A DNA stretch of 64,000 nucleotides from NCBI GenBank assembly GCA_037127315.1, contig JBBBDQ010000330.1, positions 6,207,501 through 6,271,500 of the forward strand. The letters run 5' to 3'. The translations under genes and the position numbers were made by a program. Shown here in pieces: positions 33,422-45,869 of this stretch (positions within the stretch are counted from its first letter, which is position 1; every line of letters starts with the position of its first letter). The notes beneath the pieces were generated by a model, which saw nothing but the letters and a program-made list of their open reading frames with translations, ran no database searches and had not been told where the DNA came from. This stretch comes from Ascarosepion bandense (taxonomy: Eukaryota; Mollusca; Cephalopoda; Sepiida; Sepiidae).

Positions 33422-34135
33422 ATCATTCAACCACAACACTGGTTGAATATATTAAGTCCAACATTGAGTGAATCTAGGCAGATTTCAAACTTCACCACTT
33501 ATACAGTTCTCAACCAAATTTCAAATAGTTTACAAAGTTAGATAGAACACCTCCTTAGCTACATTTAAAAAAAAAAAATTTGAATTTTGGTTCAGTAAAA
33601 AAAAAGTTACATCAAAATATGTGAAGTCCAAAACGGGAGACTAACTACATAAGTGAGTGAGTGACTAACGCTTCTAATAATAAATCTTATTCTTTATAAC
33701 TTTTTTTCTGTTTATTATTTTTGTCTGCGGTTTTCAACATTTAAATTCTGATGTCTTTTATCATTTTTTGTCAATCAAACTTTGCTTATCACTTATCATT
33801 TTATCAGAATTGATTATCAGAATAAATCATAAACAATCAATATTTTTACTTTTTATTTTTTACTTTTATTTTTTTTTTCATTTTTTTTTAATCACTTGCA
33901 TGTAAATTTTTTTCTGAATATTTTTTAATGCAGTTTTCAGCATTAAATTTATATTAAATTAATAGCAATGCCTGGAAATAACATGGGTTACATGGAAAAG
34001 TAATATTAAGATTATATTAAACCTGGAAAAGAACAAGACTGTTTATTAAACTTGGAAAAGTAAAGGACAAAATATTCTAGTAAAGATAAAAAAAAAAAAA
34101 AGAAATTTCTTACTTAAAATATTGCAGCTAAAAAT
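33422..34135 (+). repeat. Unclassified dispersed repeat (copy 1)
   Basis: About 0.7 kb aligns in the same orientation with 52592-53225, from ATCATTCAA..GTGGTTG through GAATCTAGGCAGATTTCAA and AACACCTCCTTAGC to GAAATTTCTTA.TTGCAGCTA. There is no coding signal, no inverted ends and no recognised family. Insertions and deletions suggest moderate age. Confidence 0.7.
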
Positions 34136-37030
34136 AACATTTGAATTATTTTTAGAACAGGTGAAAGAGCAATTTTTTTTTTATATTGCAAGTATCTTTG
34201 TTCTAAAATCCTCAAGCCATAAGTCTAGCTTTACAAATCTACTTATCATTAGAACTTTCACAAGTATAAATGCATCTTGTCGATATTTTTGGTTGAACTT
34301 GGTCAGGAATTTATATTTTATTTTCAATCTAACTTTGGAACTCCTCCTTTCTTGCCTTTTCCAGATCATTATTTGAGGAACTCATATTTTTCTCATTGCA
34401 AGAAGTATTTTCATATTTTGTTTGCTCGATCTCGCTTGCTTGCCATTTTGATACTCCATACTCTAAGTCTAGCCAAAAGGGCTTGCTTTGTTCCATAACT
34501 ACATTCATTAGCTGTTTGTTTCTACCTGTTACTTTTCTTTCACTACTTATGACATTTAATTTTTTCCATCCTGAATCATCATCATTGGCAAGCTTGCATT
34601 TAACAGTTTCTCCTGTTTTCAGATGCTCAGTTTTCTTAATAGTTTTGCTTGAGTGGTCTGTTCCTAGCTGTCACAGTCTGAAGTTGATCAATATTTTAAT
34701 CTGAGCTATCTTTGTCTATATCATTCTCTTCAAAAACTGATACTTTTGAAGTTTTATTAGCCCCCCCCCCCACTTTTTTTTAAGATGTTGTGCATCTGAT
34801 CCATTATTGTGTCATCTTCAGAACTTTAGTTCTCTTCCCTGAAGTTTATCAATGTGATGGACAAACTCTCATATATGTACTGCCATGTTTAATGAGTACC
34901 TGCTTATGCTCTCACCCTATAACAGTTCCTGAACCAAACCATCTATTACATATTTCTTTTATAGAGAACGGTATCTGAAGATTCACATGCTATGAATTGT
35001 TTTATGGCAGCATGCTTTGTGTTGAGGTTGTTTATAACAACTTCACTGGTGGAAAATACCTTCTAATGTGGGTAGATGGTCTTTTAAAAAAAGAAGGCAA
35101 GTTGGGATTCCAGCCAAAAACAAGTTGATTAGGACTATAATCGTCAACACTGAAGTGTATTTTGGCACTCATGGTCGATGCAAGTGTTACATCAGAACAA
35201 CTTGTGTTATCAATGGTTTTCTTCACCATTTTGCTCTGCATTGTTCATTCAAACAATTGTTCCATGGACTTCCAACAGCAGTAGTGTGTACTACAATATT
35301 CAAATTCTATGACATGTCTTTAAATGATTGGTTATTCAACTCTCTGTCATTGTCAGTGAGGACAGGTTCTGGAGTGCCAAAATATGCTATCTTCTATGTG
35401 AATATAGCACAAAGGATGTTAGGACTTTCCTTACGAGCAATCTTGACCACAACACTGTATCTTTTACCATGAACAATTAGATGTAATATTTTTTCCATGA
35501 ACTTTTTTTTTTAGGTCCATAGCAATGCTTTCATTAAATTATTACCTAATGAGAACCCCACTATGGGCCTGGTTTTTTGCATCGGATATATATTTTGCAT
35601 GAATTAGGTGCTTGTTTAAAAAAAAAAAAAATGAATTCAATAATTCATTCTTGCTTTCTTAACTAGATCATGTCATTTACTACTTGAATGGCTGAATCGT
35701 TTGTAATTTTATTGCAAATCTATTTTATCTGTTTTTGGTAGTAGTAATAATTTCTTTAATGAAAGTATTTGTTTAAACTTACATCAATCTGGTAGAGGTC
35801 TGGTAATAGGGATGTGATAGTAACCAGACTAGGTACATCATAGTGAAACTTTTTTTTTTCCAAACATTGTGATAGTGTCATTTTCAAAATTATATGTTGT
35901 GGCTCTTTTCGTGACATGTTGCTTTATAAAAGTAGAATACCCGAGTCCACAAAATCAGTAACAATACTGATGTCAATGATACATGGTAGAGTAGGTGTAA
36001 AAATGATTTTAGTTACTTTTTGTCACTGAACTTGTAAGTTCTTGGTCTTTCTCAGACATTTTTTTTTGTCTAGAAATGCTTTCCAGAAAATAATCATGAT
36101 TTAGTCCTCTAAATGATTGCAAAAACACCACTGTCTAGGAGTGCCGAACTAAGTGTCCCACCCAAAAATGTTCGACAGGTGTCTTCCTGCTTTTGACCAC
36201 AATGTAGGCTACAGATATTGTAGCCATCCTTTTGACGCCTACTCTGCTCATTATTGGTGCTATCAGTGTTTGGACGATTGTAACACCAGTGGAATTGGCA
36301 GCCACAGAAGAATCTTTGGTGATATTGCTTTCAAGTTCAAATAAGCCTGAACTTTCATCAGAAGACACCAGAATTTTTTGTCCTTCTGCTAACCAAAAAA
36401 TGAGGAAGGACACAGGTTTGATAAGAAACTGTAATATGCTACATTAGTGTCTTCCTGGCTGTTTTCATTGTAGGCACAATTCTTCTCTTTATCACAACCG
36501 GTGGAGTATTTGTTGCTGAAACATTAGAAAACTTGTTTGGACAGTGTTAAGTTGTTGATAGTTGTTTTTTTTTACCTATCATTCATTCTCTGTTGTCAGA
36601 TTTGCCCTTTTTAATGCTATGTAGGCAAGTACCAGCTCTGATAACTGTATTCTGTGGTCCTTTAATTTTGTAATATGGTGGTCAAAGCTAATAAGACAGT
36701 CATCTATTGACATGTCATTCTGTTGTAGATATTTTTCAAACAACTCATGTGTAACAAAAGCTGACTGGTTAGCATCCTCTAAAAAGATGGTTCATATAAT
36801 TTTTCGATTCCATCATGGGAATGTAATTTTGTAATATCCAGTTCCAATATGGCCTCTCTTACTTCTTCTTCCAGGGATGGTAATACTATGGCTGCACAGC
36901 AAGATTTATTGATGCAGGTTGCAAGTTCCCAAATTCAAGTGTTGTATTTGTGTTGAAAATAAGTGAAGGAATAAATTTGGAAGCCATTGTGTTGATAGAC
37001 ATGCTCTGCTATTTGTTTAAACTTACGTCA
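34110..37030 (-). pseudogene. Ty1/copia-type retrotransposon remnant (gag-pol)
   Basis: On the minus strand, in copia order: gag-like LPSLEEEVREAILELDI and NDMSIDD (about 36590-36945); a protease-like LLDSG (about 36140); integrase with AMDL, a TDND segment, SPWNN and the PNQLVFGWNPNLP block (34980-35600), then a C-terminal GTVIG..QVLIKHGSTYMRV block near 34900; and the start of RT with KARL.A.GF (near 34180). Domain order gag-PR-IN-RT is diagnostic for copia, in contrast to gypsy. The rest of RT and RNase H and both LTRs were not found. Many stops and frameshifts are present. Confidence 0.75.
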
Positions 37031-37980
37031 ATCTGGTATTAAATTCAAATTAAAGGAACTTTGACAATAATGGGAAGAGAATGCTTTATTTGGACTCCTT
37101 TGTTCTCTACATGTACACCATCTAAAAATGGTTGTTCTGTCCCTTCTGAGTAAGCTGCCCCTTTTTTAGTTGAAGAGTTGCCAAGGGAAGTAAGTTGCGA
37201 AAATCAGCATCAGGTTTAAGATATATGCACTTATGACATTTATGTTTCAGGTAAAAATTTTATAAATCGTACCTAAATTGGTACTGTTAGTAAATAGTGC
37301 CTTTATATTCATGAAATATTTCTATGATAGTAAGAAATAAGCAAAATTAAAATAAATTTTCACTTTATTTCTGTTATTAGACTTTTTGTTTATTTGTTGA
37401 GCTGGACTTGTCCTGCAGGAGCCAGGAATAGTCACCATCATGCCTGGGATGATATTTCTCAGTAGAACCTCTTATCAGGCTCATCACTTAGATCTGTGGT
37501 GGGGAGAAGAAAATTGAGATAAGAATGCATGTACTTGAACATCTGATCCTGGGTATGATGAGAAATTACATCTGGCAGTAAGATTAATATGGAGGTTTAG
37601 AGAAGCATGAAATCACTTCTTAGTTGCTGTTGTTCCCAGGTTCACCCTAACTTGGAGTGGTAGCACCTGCTAGAGTTCCAGCTATGGGCAAATAGTTAAC
37701 TCTCAAACTGGGGTCATTTAAGAGAAAAAGTTAAGTTGGTTATGAGTCTTTAGCTTCAGATGGCAACTTGTCTAAGAGAAGGAAATCACTGAAATAAAAT
37801 CCTCTACACCTACTCTGAGTTGAATAGGGAAGACTGAAATCTTGGGTAATCTTGCTAGAGATTGTGTTTTGATAAAAACATTGACTTTCCAGACTCTTAA
37901 ACTGGTTGGTGTCAGTAAGGGTATGTAGCTGTAAAATCTGCTTCAATATTTCATGATGGTTCAATTACAGAGCTATAAAA
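37030..37980. other. Unassigned, possibly retroposon 3' region
   Basis: No gene is recognised. The right part runs without a visible break into the cephalopod-type 3' end at 37980. Confidence 0.35.
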
Positions 37981-38030
37981 AAAAAACCCTGTCCAACTCA
38001 TGCTAGCATGGAAATGAACGTTAAATTATA
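37980..38030 (+). repeat. Cephalopod retroposon 3' end
   Basis: CTGTCCAACTCATGCTAGCA, TGG and AACGTTAAA form the 3' terminal phrase of a very common cephalopod non-LTR/SINE family. The usual (GAT)n tail has been lost. Confidence 0.55.
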
Positions 38031-38387
38031 ATATGGCATTCTATTTTTCAATGTTGCATGTCACTCGTTAAATTAGTTTTAAGGTTGATGAGACCCAAGG
38101 AAGTTTTGTATGGGTAACATGAATGAATCCCATGTTACCATATTGAGGAGATACTAATAGTAATATACCGTTAATATAATATTTACTTTGAATATAATTT
38201 TGATTTGTGCATATCTACCCCCTTGTGCAAATTAACTGCAACAACTCTTTTAGTTTGCTTTCTCTCACCATACGGTCAGTTTTAGACCCACTGAAGTGAC
38301 AGGGTGTAATTGATTTCTATTTTTTCCTTAGATTAAATTCATTTGCGGTGGTGTGCAGCAATATGAATCTATTTTTAGGGTGTATGA

Positions 38388-38715
38388 TGAAATTTGGAGA
38401 TGTGCGTTGTGGCACAGTGGATATCAGCTTTGAACGAGAAATCGCAGAGCCGAGTTCAAATTCCAGTTGAATTCCTTGCATTCACTTACGCACAAATACC
38501 CTTGGGAAAAGTATTAATCCATCTCTTCCCTCCAGTTATGGGTTAAATAATAGGACAGATTGGGTTCTATAGCCTTGGTCGGTAACCAGTCTACCACAGA
38601 AAGCAATGGCAACCTACAGTGGGATAATCTTCTGCCCAGTCAGTCATGTCTCTTTCGAGACATGATTGCCCAAGTGTGTATCGCGTATGGCACTTAACTG
38701 ACTGACTGAAATTTG
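38388..38715 (+). mobile_element. Octopus-type tRNA SINE with 9-bp target duplication
   Basis: Full-length SINE (about 38397-38706): A box TGGCACAGTGG, B box GTTCAAATTCC, body, and the GTCTCTTTCGAGAC hairpin, ending in CTTAACTGACTGAC. It is flanked by TGAAATTTG at 38388-38396 and 38707-38715, the target-site duplication expected from LINE-driven insertion. Confidence 0.9.
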
Positions 38716-38813
38716 TTTGGCCTTAAAAAATATTGCGTCATCTGTGATTGCATCAGATTGTTATCACCCCCCTGCCCCTGACACTATTGTCTCAACTGTC
38801 AATTAATTGTCCT

Positions 38814-39137
38814 ATGGCCATTGTCTGTGATGGACATTACTCTAAAGATACATACAAAAAAATTATAACGCTGCATGAATAGACTGGCAAGCCTTACAGA
38901 AGGATTGCAGATATTGTTGGTGTCAGCTTTTCAACTGTCGGTCATGTTGTCAAGATGAAGAAACAAATTGGATCTGTCAGTAAAGGAAAACGCAGTCGGA
39001 ATTGAAAAACAGTGCCAAGAGACAATGCATACGTGGAAAGTATGAAAGATGGTAGGAAGACCTTATTCATTTCGCTTCAATTTGCACAAGGATGTAAAAG
39101 GAGGAAAAAAGCAGTGTTACAATTCAAAATCGGTGTA
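38814..39137 (+). pseudogene. Tc1-like transposase, N-terminal part
   Basis: The plus-strand frame from the ATG at 38814 reads through two stops and includes YRRIADIVGVSFSTVGHVV and GSVSKGKRSRN, matching the helix-turn-helix DNA-binding domain of Tc1 transposases (the usual form has an LHESGKSY-like lead). The catalytic DDE part is missing because the LINE at 39140 follows. No continuation is visible past 42540. Confidence 0.7.
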
Positions 39138-39139
39138 CT

Positions 39140-42100
39140 TGATTTTTTTATTTTTTTATTTTTTTATCATATCACCCTGAGCAAGGTGGTAATGCCACTG
39201 ATGTGCAGGGAGCTATATAAGAGTAAAAGCACTAGATAGAAGAGTGAAGAGAAGGACAAACTATTTAGAAAAAAAGCAAGAGAAGGATGGGAATACAGGT
39301 GTGATGACAGTTGCAAAGGTGGAGAGAAAGGAAAGGATATACAGGGTGGTAAGGAAAGAACTAGGGTCAAGTGGTTAAGAGAAGAGTATTAACCTTGCAT
39401 TTGAATTCCTAGAGGTTGTAGCCATCAGGAAAGGATAAAAAAGGAAGTGAGTTCCACAGGTGGGAAGTGCACTAGTGACTTAAGTTTGTTGGAGCAGAAG
39501 CCATGGAAGTATTTATAAAACAAAGGAAAGCCACATCCCATCAGTGGGAAAGTGGCTGTAGTCGAGCCACCATGTTGGTACCGATCACATTACTGATTCT
39601 TCTTTGGCGCCTGTCAAGAACACCGAGATGAACAGTGGGGACACCTGACCATATATGGCAGCAGTACTCCATGCACGGACGAGTGGTTGATTTGTATATA
39701 TGCAGGATGGTTTCAGGCGGGAAAAACATCCTGGCCCAACCTTCCTAGCAGTGGATTTAGCTATTGACTCAAAGTAGTGGTTCCACTTGAGATCAGAAGA
39801 GAGGTTAAGGCCGAGGAGGCGCAGTGTATTGCTCTCAGGGAGACTCGCTTGGTCCATGCTTATGGGAGGCAGGAGAGGTTGCTTGTGATGATTGACAGAC
39901 AGCAGCTTGGTCTTAGACGCATTGAAATTTACGAGCCATTTCTTATCCCAATTTCCCACAGAATGTAGATCCCTCTCAAGATCAGCAGTGAGATTAAGTT
40001 TGTCTACCAGGCCAGGTTTCTTATGCGGGAGTAAACTGTGGTGTCATCTGCGTAGATGCCTACTTGGCTCTTGATCTCATCTAGGAGGTCATTTATGAAA
40101 ATAAGGAAGAGCGTCAGGCCTAGGATAGAGCCCTGAGGGACACCAGCATTTGTACAGTAAGATGTGGAAGCATGCCCATTCAGGACGACCTTCATTATGC
40201 AGTTATTTAGAAAGGATTGAATCAGATCATGCAATCATCCGGTGATACCGTAACCCTGTAGCTTACATAGAAGGCCAGCATACCAAACCTAGTCAAAAGC
40301 CTTGGAGATGTCCAGAGCAACAGCACGAGCTTCACCGGACTCCTCAAGGACCTGGAACATGTACTTCGTAATGGTTGTTAGCATGTCAACCGTGGACCTG
40401 GCAAAGCAGAAGCCATACTGCCTGTTGGGAAAGAGTTTATGGGCAGTAAGATGCTGAATTATTTCAGCATTAATAATGGCCTTGAACACCTTCCCGAAAA
40501 TTGGTAGCGGGCTGATAGGGTGGTAGTTGAATGGGTCTGAGGGTTCACCAGAGTTCTTGAATACAGGAATGACAGAAGAGGACTTCCAGCATGCAGGAAA
40601 ACAGGAAGCAGAGAGGCAGTAGTTATAGAGTTTAGAGAGGATGGAGGAGAGTTTTGGGGCACATTTCTTAAAGACAATGACTGGGATTACATCACCACCA
40701 CTTGCCTTATGAGGGTCAAGTTTTGATATTACACGGGATACTACTGTCAGAGTAATGTATATATCGTACAGTTTAGCCTCAGTTCTAATAGGGAAGTTGG
40801 GTGAGGGTACTCCAGACGAGTCAAATGTGGAATTGGATGAAAATCGAGCAAAGCACTCTGCCTTGTTCGCTGACAATGTGAGGACCTCAAATTCATTGAT
40901 TAAAGGAGGGATAGAGGATTTTCTATTGTTCAGCACCTGTTTGTATAACCGCCAATAGTCCCTGGAGCCGAACTTGCGGTCAGCTATGCTCTATCTCATT
41001 CTCTCAGCAAACAACCACTTAGCATCATTTAGGATTCTCTTGCACTCATTACGAGCAGATGTGAATAGGCCCCTATTGTAGTCAGATGACTGTTTCCGAA
41101 ATAGTCAAAAGTAGTGATTCCTATGGGCAATGGTAGCCGAACAGGCAGGAGAGAACTAAGGGGGAGGAATTAGGTTTAAGACAAAACTTCCTGGTAGGTA
41201 TGAAGGCATCAATGCCAGCTTTCACCCAGGATGATATCTTGGAGGCATAATCAACTGGGAGATCAAACACTTTCCCCCCAGGGACTTCACATAGGATGTC
41301 GCGGAGGGCGTCCCAGCTCTTTGGTAGCAGTAGGATATCCTATAAGTATGAGGCTTCTGGTGGGAGTGAGAGTGGAGAGAAATATTAAGAGAGACAACAG
41401 CATGGTCAGAGTTGCCGAGAGGGCAAAGCTGTGAGACCTGGCAGGAGTCAGGTGCAGAGGTAAAGCATATATCTAATAGAGAAGCATGTCCAGAGGAAGT
41501 GCTTGGAAAGTGTGTGGGGAAGTCCACTACTTGTGTAAGGGATTGGGAAATGGCAAATTCATGGTGTGGATGCCTGTTGAATCAGTAACAGTCTTTAAGC
41601 CACTCAGCATGATGGGCGTTAAGATCTCCGAACACAAATATGTGAGCAAATGGGTGGTGGAAAGTAGCCTTATCTATATTGTCAGAAATGCTGTCTAGAA
41701 GGGAGCAGTTGGGAGAAGAGGGGGAACAGTAAAGGAAGAAAAGGTAGCTAACCGAACTGAGAAGTGACAGACAGAGACATACATATTGGTGGGCAGTGGA
41801 TTCGAGTGATGTCACCCTAGCTATAGGGAGGTGTTCACTAACGTAGACCCCCAGCCCATGCATGTGGACAGTGGAATCCTTCCTTAAGAGGGAAAGATAA
41901 CCAGGGATCAAGAAGTCAGAGGAGGGAATTGATGAGTTGAGGTAGTCTCACAGAGCGCTAGGATGTTGGGGGACTTTTCATGGAGGAAAGCTTCTACGCT
42001 ACAAAAGTTAGTACGAATGCCCCAGATGTTAGTAAAAGGAATGTTAAGAGATTTTGGTGATTTGTTGGTAGGGGAGGGACTTTGAGTAGAGGATACAAGC

Positions 42101-42536
42101 GGTCATTATCCACGATATGTGCTAGGATGGAAACTAGCTCAGGCTGCATCATAGTGTGGCCTCGGGGTTGCCCACCAAAAGTACTTGCAGGGACACCTAT
42201 CAATGTGTGACATGGCACTACAAGAACCCTGATATTATGCAACTGCTGATCAGAGCAGCCGCTCTTGATGCTACGCAAGAGTTAGGGTTCCTAACTACCA
42301 GTTGGAAGCAGCAACCAGGAAACTGCCAACCTGGTACCCTCACAATGATGAGACGTTGCCACCAACCAAGCACATCGCAGGAAAATCACGGAAGCACCAA
42401 TACTGAGGTCTGAGAAGAGAAAAGAGAAAACTGGAAACCACATCCTAAACAGGGAACAAGGGATGAGCCTCTTGACCTGTTCAATAGATGTGGGTGGAGT
42501 GTGAACCAGGCGATAGTTTGGTCTATCTACTCCAAT
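39140..42536 (-). mobile_element. Near full-length Jockey/CR1-like LINE
   Basis: On the minus strand, from 5' to 3': an untranslated head (42412-42536), an endonuclease of the APE type with VFGDLNAHHAEWL (41582-41911) and GNSDHAVVSLNI (41222-41527), then RT with PISPLPIFGKVFKAI and QYGFCFARSTVDML, ARAVALDISKAFD (motif A, 40289-40936), GVPQGSILG and YADDTTVY (motifs B and C, 40004-40234), and LVNFNASKTKLLSV (39585-39959). No RNase H domain is seen, as expected for Jockey/CR1. The 3' end is a (TAAAAAAA)n-like tail at 39140-39168. The reading frame has several breaks, so it is probably inactive, but it is the least decayed LINE here and the reference for the fragments at 1411, 29195, 58544 and 58837. 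The exact clade is uncertain. Confidence 0.85.
42412..42536 (-). other. LINE 5' end (head)
   Basis: This head sequence (ACCACATCCTAAACAGG, GTGTGAACCAGGCGATAGTT on the plus strand) also occurs without ORFs in the short units at 21707, 23862 and 62123. It lacks tRNA or 5S boxes, so it is likely a 5' UTR with an internal promoter. Confidence 0.55.
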
Positions 42537-42646
42537 TAAAAAAACAAAACAAAACATAGGGTGGTTTTTAAGTTTTAACTTAGTTAAAGTCCACCAGTCA
42601 AAGAAATTTCTGCCAAGTTAAAAAAGAAAACCAATCGTTCAATTAA

Positions 42647-43058
42647 GCATGAGAAGTTTAAAATTAAGCAAAAAATGACTTAAGAATATTTAAAACAAAG
42701 TTGGTCCCATCTCAACACATGGGTACTACCAGGAAGATAAAAATGATTTAACTTTTTGGTCACTCCAAGTAATAGTGAGGCAGGGGTGGGTTAGTCAACT
42801 GAATAGCCAGTGTGTGACCTGCAGACCGAGAGGGAAGGAAGACAACCAAAATACAGCCAGGCAAGAAAGGAAAGAGAGAGAGACAAACAATCTAACACAA
42901 GGCCAGCAAGAAAGAAAAAAAGAAATTAAGCATGAAAAGTTTAAAATTAAGCAAAAACTGATTTACTTTTAAGAATATTTCAAACAAAGTTGGTCCCATT
43001 CCATCACATGGGTATTACCAGGAAGATAAAAAAATAATTTTTAACTTTTTGCTAATAT
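42647..43058. repeat. Local direct duplication, about 110-130 bp, spaced 281 bp
   Basis: 42647-42765 and 42928-43058 share AGTTTAAAATTAAGCAAAAA, AAACAAAGTTGGTCCCAT and TACCAGGAAGATAAAAA. It has no coding content. Confidence 0.75.
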
Positions 43059-43127
43059 CTCATGTCAGCATCTGTTTATCTAGTGAGATAATGGTAGCAC
43101 TATTTATCTTTCTGAGATAAAATATTT

Positions 43128-43412
43128 ACATTTATATTGTTTGGAATGTTGTACACATCTTTATCGCTATATTCATGATATTTGTATGCTCCGACCTTCT
43201 TCTGGTGATTGAAATTTTGAATCAAACTCTTTATTTTAATCACTAGGGTAGATTGTCCTTGTTTCATGAATCATGCTACTACTCCAGTGACTGAAATAAA
43301 GAGTGTGATTCATAATTTCAATCACCTGAAGAAGGTTGAAGTGTACAGCAGCTGAAACATTGTAAATATGACAATAAAGATGAGGACAACAGTCCAAACC
43401 ATGTAAATAATG
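43128..43412. repeat. Palindromic Penelope-LTR-like repeat (family A)
   Basis: Two arms of about 125 bp in inverse orientation (ATTTACATTTATATTGTTTG at left; the complement of CCATTATTTACATGGTTTGG at right) meet around 43265. Each arm is a family-A copy. Inverted LTR pairs are usual for Penelope elements; a palindromic MITE is the alternative. Confidence 0.55.
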
Positions 43413-43419
43413 GTAGCAC

Positions 43420-43787
43420 CCTGTTTGGTTGAAATTTGGTCCATCAGGTGGTAAAACTGGAGGGACCTTGAGAGCACAGGGATAGGAAATGATTTAAAGT
43501 GGCTCTGCACTGCTCAGATTATGTGTCAGAAGTTTTTAGATGAGGAATTTTCTTTTTTTTAATCCTATCACTCTATGCAAGTTCAGTAACTGTTGAATAA
43601 ACTGCATTTTTTTTTTTTTTTTTTTAACTGCTAAATATTTCTTAGAAAAAAAAAACATTCACATGGTATATTTATCATGTAAATAGCATTATATCCTGAA
43701 TATTTTGATAACATTTGGTTAGTACCAATTTTATTTGAAAATGAATATTGTACATTATATCAAACTTTAATATATGTGCATAATTTA

Positions 43788-43821
<34 letters not shown>

Positions 43822-44150
43822 GGTGCAGGAGTTTAAGCATATATATATATAACACTAATGTTTAAAATTTATTGAAAAGAAAATTACAATATTCACTCAA
43901 ACACTTGTATTCACATATATATTACTATATTGTGTGTTTGTATTGGTCCAGTTCAGTGTTAATAGCATATACAAGATTATCATACACATGCAAATAATTT
44001 TTGACTGCAGTATTTGATATGAGAAACTTATTTTTTTTTATTTTTTTTATTTTTTTTTTTATTCTCCAAAAAGACCTGGAGAACATGTTTTTATTTTAAT
44101 TGAGGACAGTGTTTGTACTTAAGCTAATAATGTCATATTGAGTCCCCATT
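43420..44150. other. AT-rich spacer with poly-T
   Basis: Long T tracts at 43603-43625, 43794-43820 and 44030-44060. Nothing else recognised. Confidence 0.5.
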
Positions 44151-44154
44151 TTTT

Positions 44155-44870
44155 AATCATTTCACCCAAACAAGGCAATAAAGCCACTAAGATTCAAGGG
44201 ATTACTGAGTGAAAATAAAATAAGGAAAGAAAACAAAAAAAAAGAAATTAAGACAAGTTTGGCTATTGACATTACAATCAACATTGACTGGGAAGTAAGA
44301 GGCCTGAAGAAAGTTCCATAAGCTAGAAGTTTGAGAGAAGAAACTGTTAACATAGAACTTGCAGTTACATCTAGTCATTTTAACTGTAAGATGAGACCTT
44401 GCAGCCAATCAAGTAGTGTCTAAATGCATAAGGTCTATATACCATAAAGGAAAGTTCATCAGAACAATTACTATGAAAGTATGTGTAGAAAAGGCACAGG
44501 GAAGTTACATTATGGCAGTGAGAAAGTGACTGAAGCCAAGATGCTAGGTCAGAACCAATGACATTGCAGATCCTTTTTATTTTAAGAATTTCTAAATATA
44601 TTCAGAAGCACCAGATGTGCTGGCAATATTTGATGTATGAATGAATTTATAATTTTATAATTTTAAAAGATAGGTTCAGATAAGAGAAATTGTCTAGCAT
44701 GGCACAGTGAACCAACCATCCTTGCAGTAGACCTAGCTATTGATAATTGATTAATATCAGTGGAAGATGTTTGTCTGAGAAGGCACAATTAGTCCATCTT
44801 GTGGCGGTTAGCATTAGCTATGCTGATGGAAAACAAAAATGGTTCTATAAGATGATTAAAAGAGTAGTTT
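44155..44870 (-). pseudogene. Jockey/CR1-like LINE fragment
   Basis: It contains the 3' block (CCCAAACAAGGCAATAAAGCC) and the downstream RT C-terminal region (GAGAGAAGAAACTGTTAACA), then ATTGTCTAGCATGGCACAGT as at 25950. No open frame remains. Confidence 0.65.
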
Positions 44871-44882
44871 TGTTTTGGAGGT

Positions 44883-45858
44883 ATTTTGGTGGTGAAACTG
44901 AAACCAAGATGCCATGTCAGGCTCAGTAATATTGCTGATTATTATTTTTTTTTTTTGTTTTTTGGCCTAAGAATCGTGGAGTCTAGTAGGAACCTAAATG
45001 CAAATTTGTTGTGGCTAATATCATGATCAAAGTACTTTTTGTACACTTTTTGTAATAAATTGCTTTTGCTTTTAATGAAAGGTAGGTTTTTTTTTTATAT
45101 ATCAAAATTATCATCAGATTTATTAAAGTATTCATTGAGTGTATTGTTTTGTGAAAGATCTCTTTTGTGTTCTTTTATTTAGATTCCTGTAGATCAGCAG
45201 CAAGGTCTTATCAGTTCATTACTCTACAGAGTGCTCCACAAATAACAGGAAATTTGGTACAGTTAATTTAATTGTTGAAATTTTTGTAACTGTGATTTAA
45301 AGTGAAAGCAAAGGATAGAAATTTAGTAGCTTAAACTTGTGGTTTTGTTCTGTTTGATGCTACTAAATTTCTATCTTTTGTTTTTGTTTCAAATCACAGT
45401 TACAAAAATTCCAACAATTAAACTGTACTAAATTTCCTGTTTCTTTCTTTGGTGAGGATCACCCTGTAGTATGACAATTCACAAAGTGCCAGTACCATAG
45501 CAAAAGTTCATTTTTAACAATTATCATTAAAGTATTAATAGAAAAGGCACAGGGAATCTACATTTTGGTGGTGAAACTGAAACCAAGATGCCATGTCAGG
45601 CTCAGTAATATTGCTGATTATTTTTTTTTTTTGCCTAAGAATCGTGGAGTGTAGTAGGAACCTAAATGCAAATTTGTTGTGGCTAATATCATGATCAAAG
45701 TAATTTTTGTACACTTTTTGTAATACATTGCTTTTGCTTTTAATAAAAGTAGCATTTTTTTTTATATCAAAATTATTGTCAGATTTATTAAAGTATTCAT
45801 TGAGTGTATTGTTTTGTGAAAGATCTCTTTTGTGTTCTTATCTTTTATTTAGATTCCT
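44883..45858. repeat. Tandem duplicated LINE segment
   Basis: 44883-45189 and 45562-45858 are nearly identical direct repeats (ATTTTGGTGGTGAAACTG, CCTAAGAATCGTGGAGT, GTAGGAACCTAAATGCAAAT, TTCATTGAGTGTATTGTTTT). The spacer between them carries more LINE sequence and a palindromic MITE. Confidence 0.85.
45225..45468. mobile_element. Palindromic MITE with TA duplication
   Basis: Left (from CAGAGTGCTCC) and right (ending GGATCACCCTG) arms of about 100 nt are inverted copies. The core similarity AGGAAATTT.GTACAGTT and AACTGTGATTT extends almost to the centre, leaving a loop of about 28 nt. TA on both sides (45225-45226, 45467-45468) fits a Tc1/mariner-mobilised MITE. A single transcript would form a long hairpin. 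Confidence 0.75.
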
Positions 45859-45869
45859 TTTCTTGGGTT

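Noticed and set aside
35068..35472. 134-codon plus-strand ORF
   Set aside because: It is antisense to the copia integrase remnant.
36135..36413. 92-codon minus-strand ORF
   Set aside because: The copia-like residues in this stretch (LLDSG) lie in another frame, so this ORF is not the true product.
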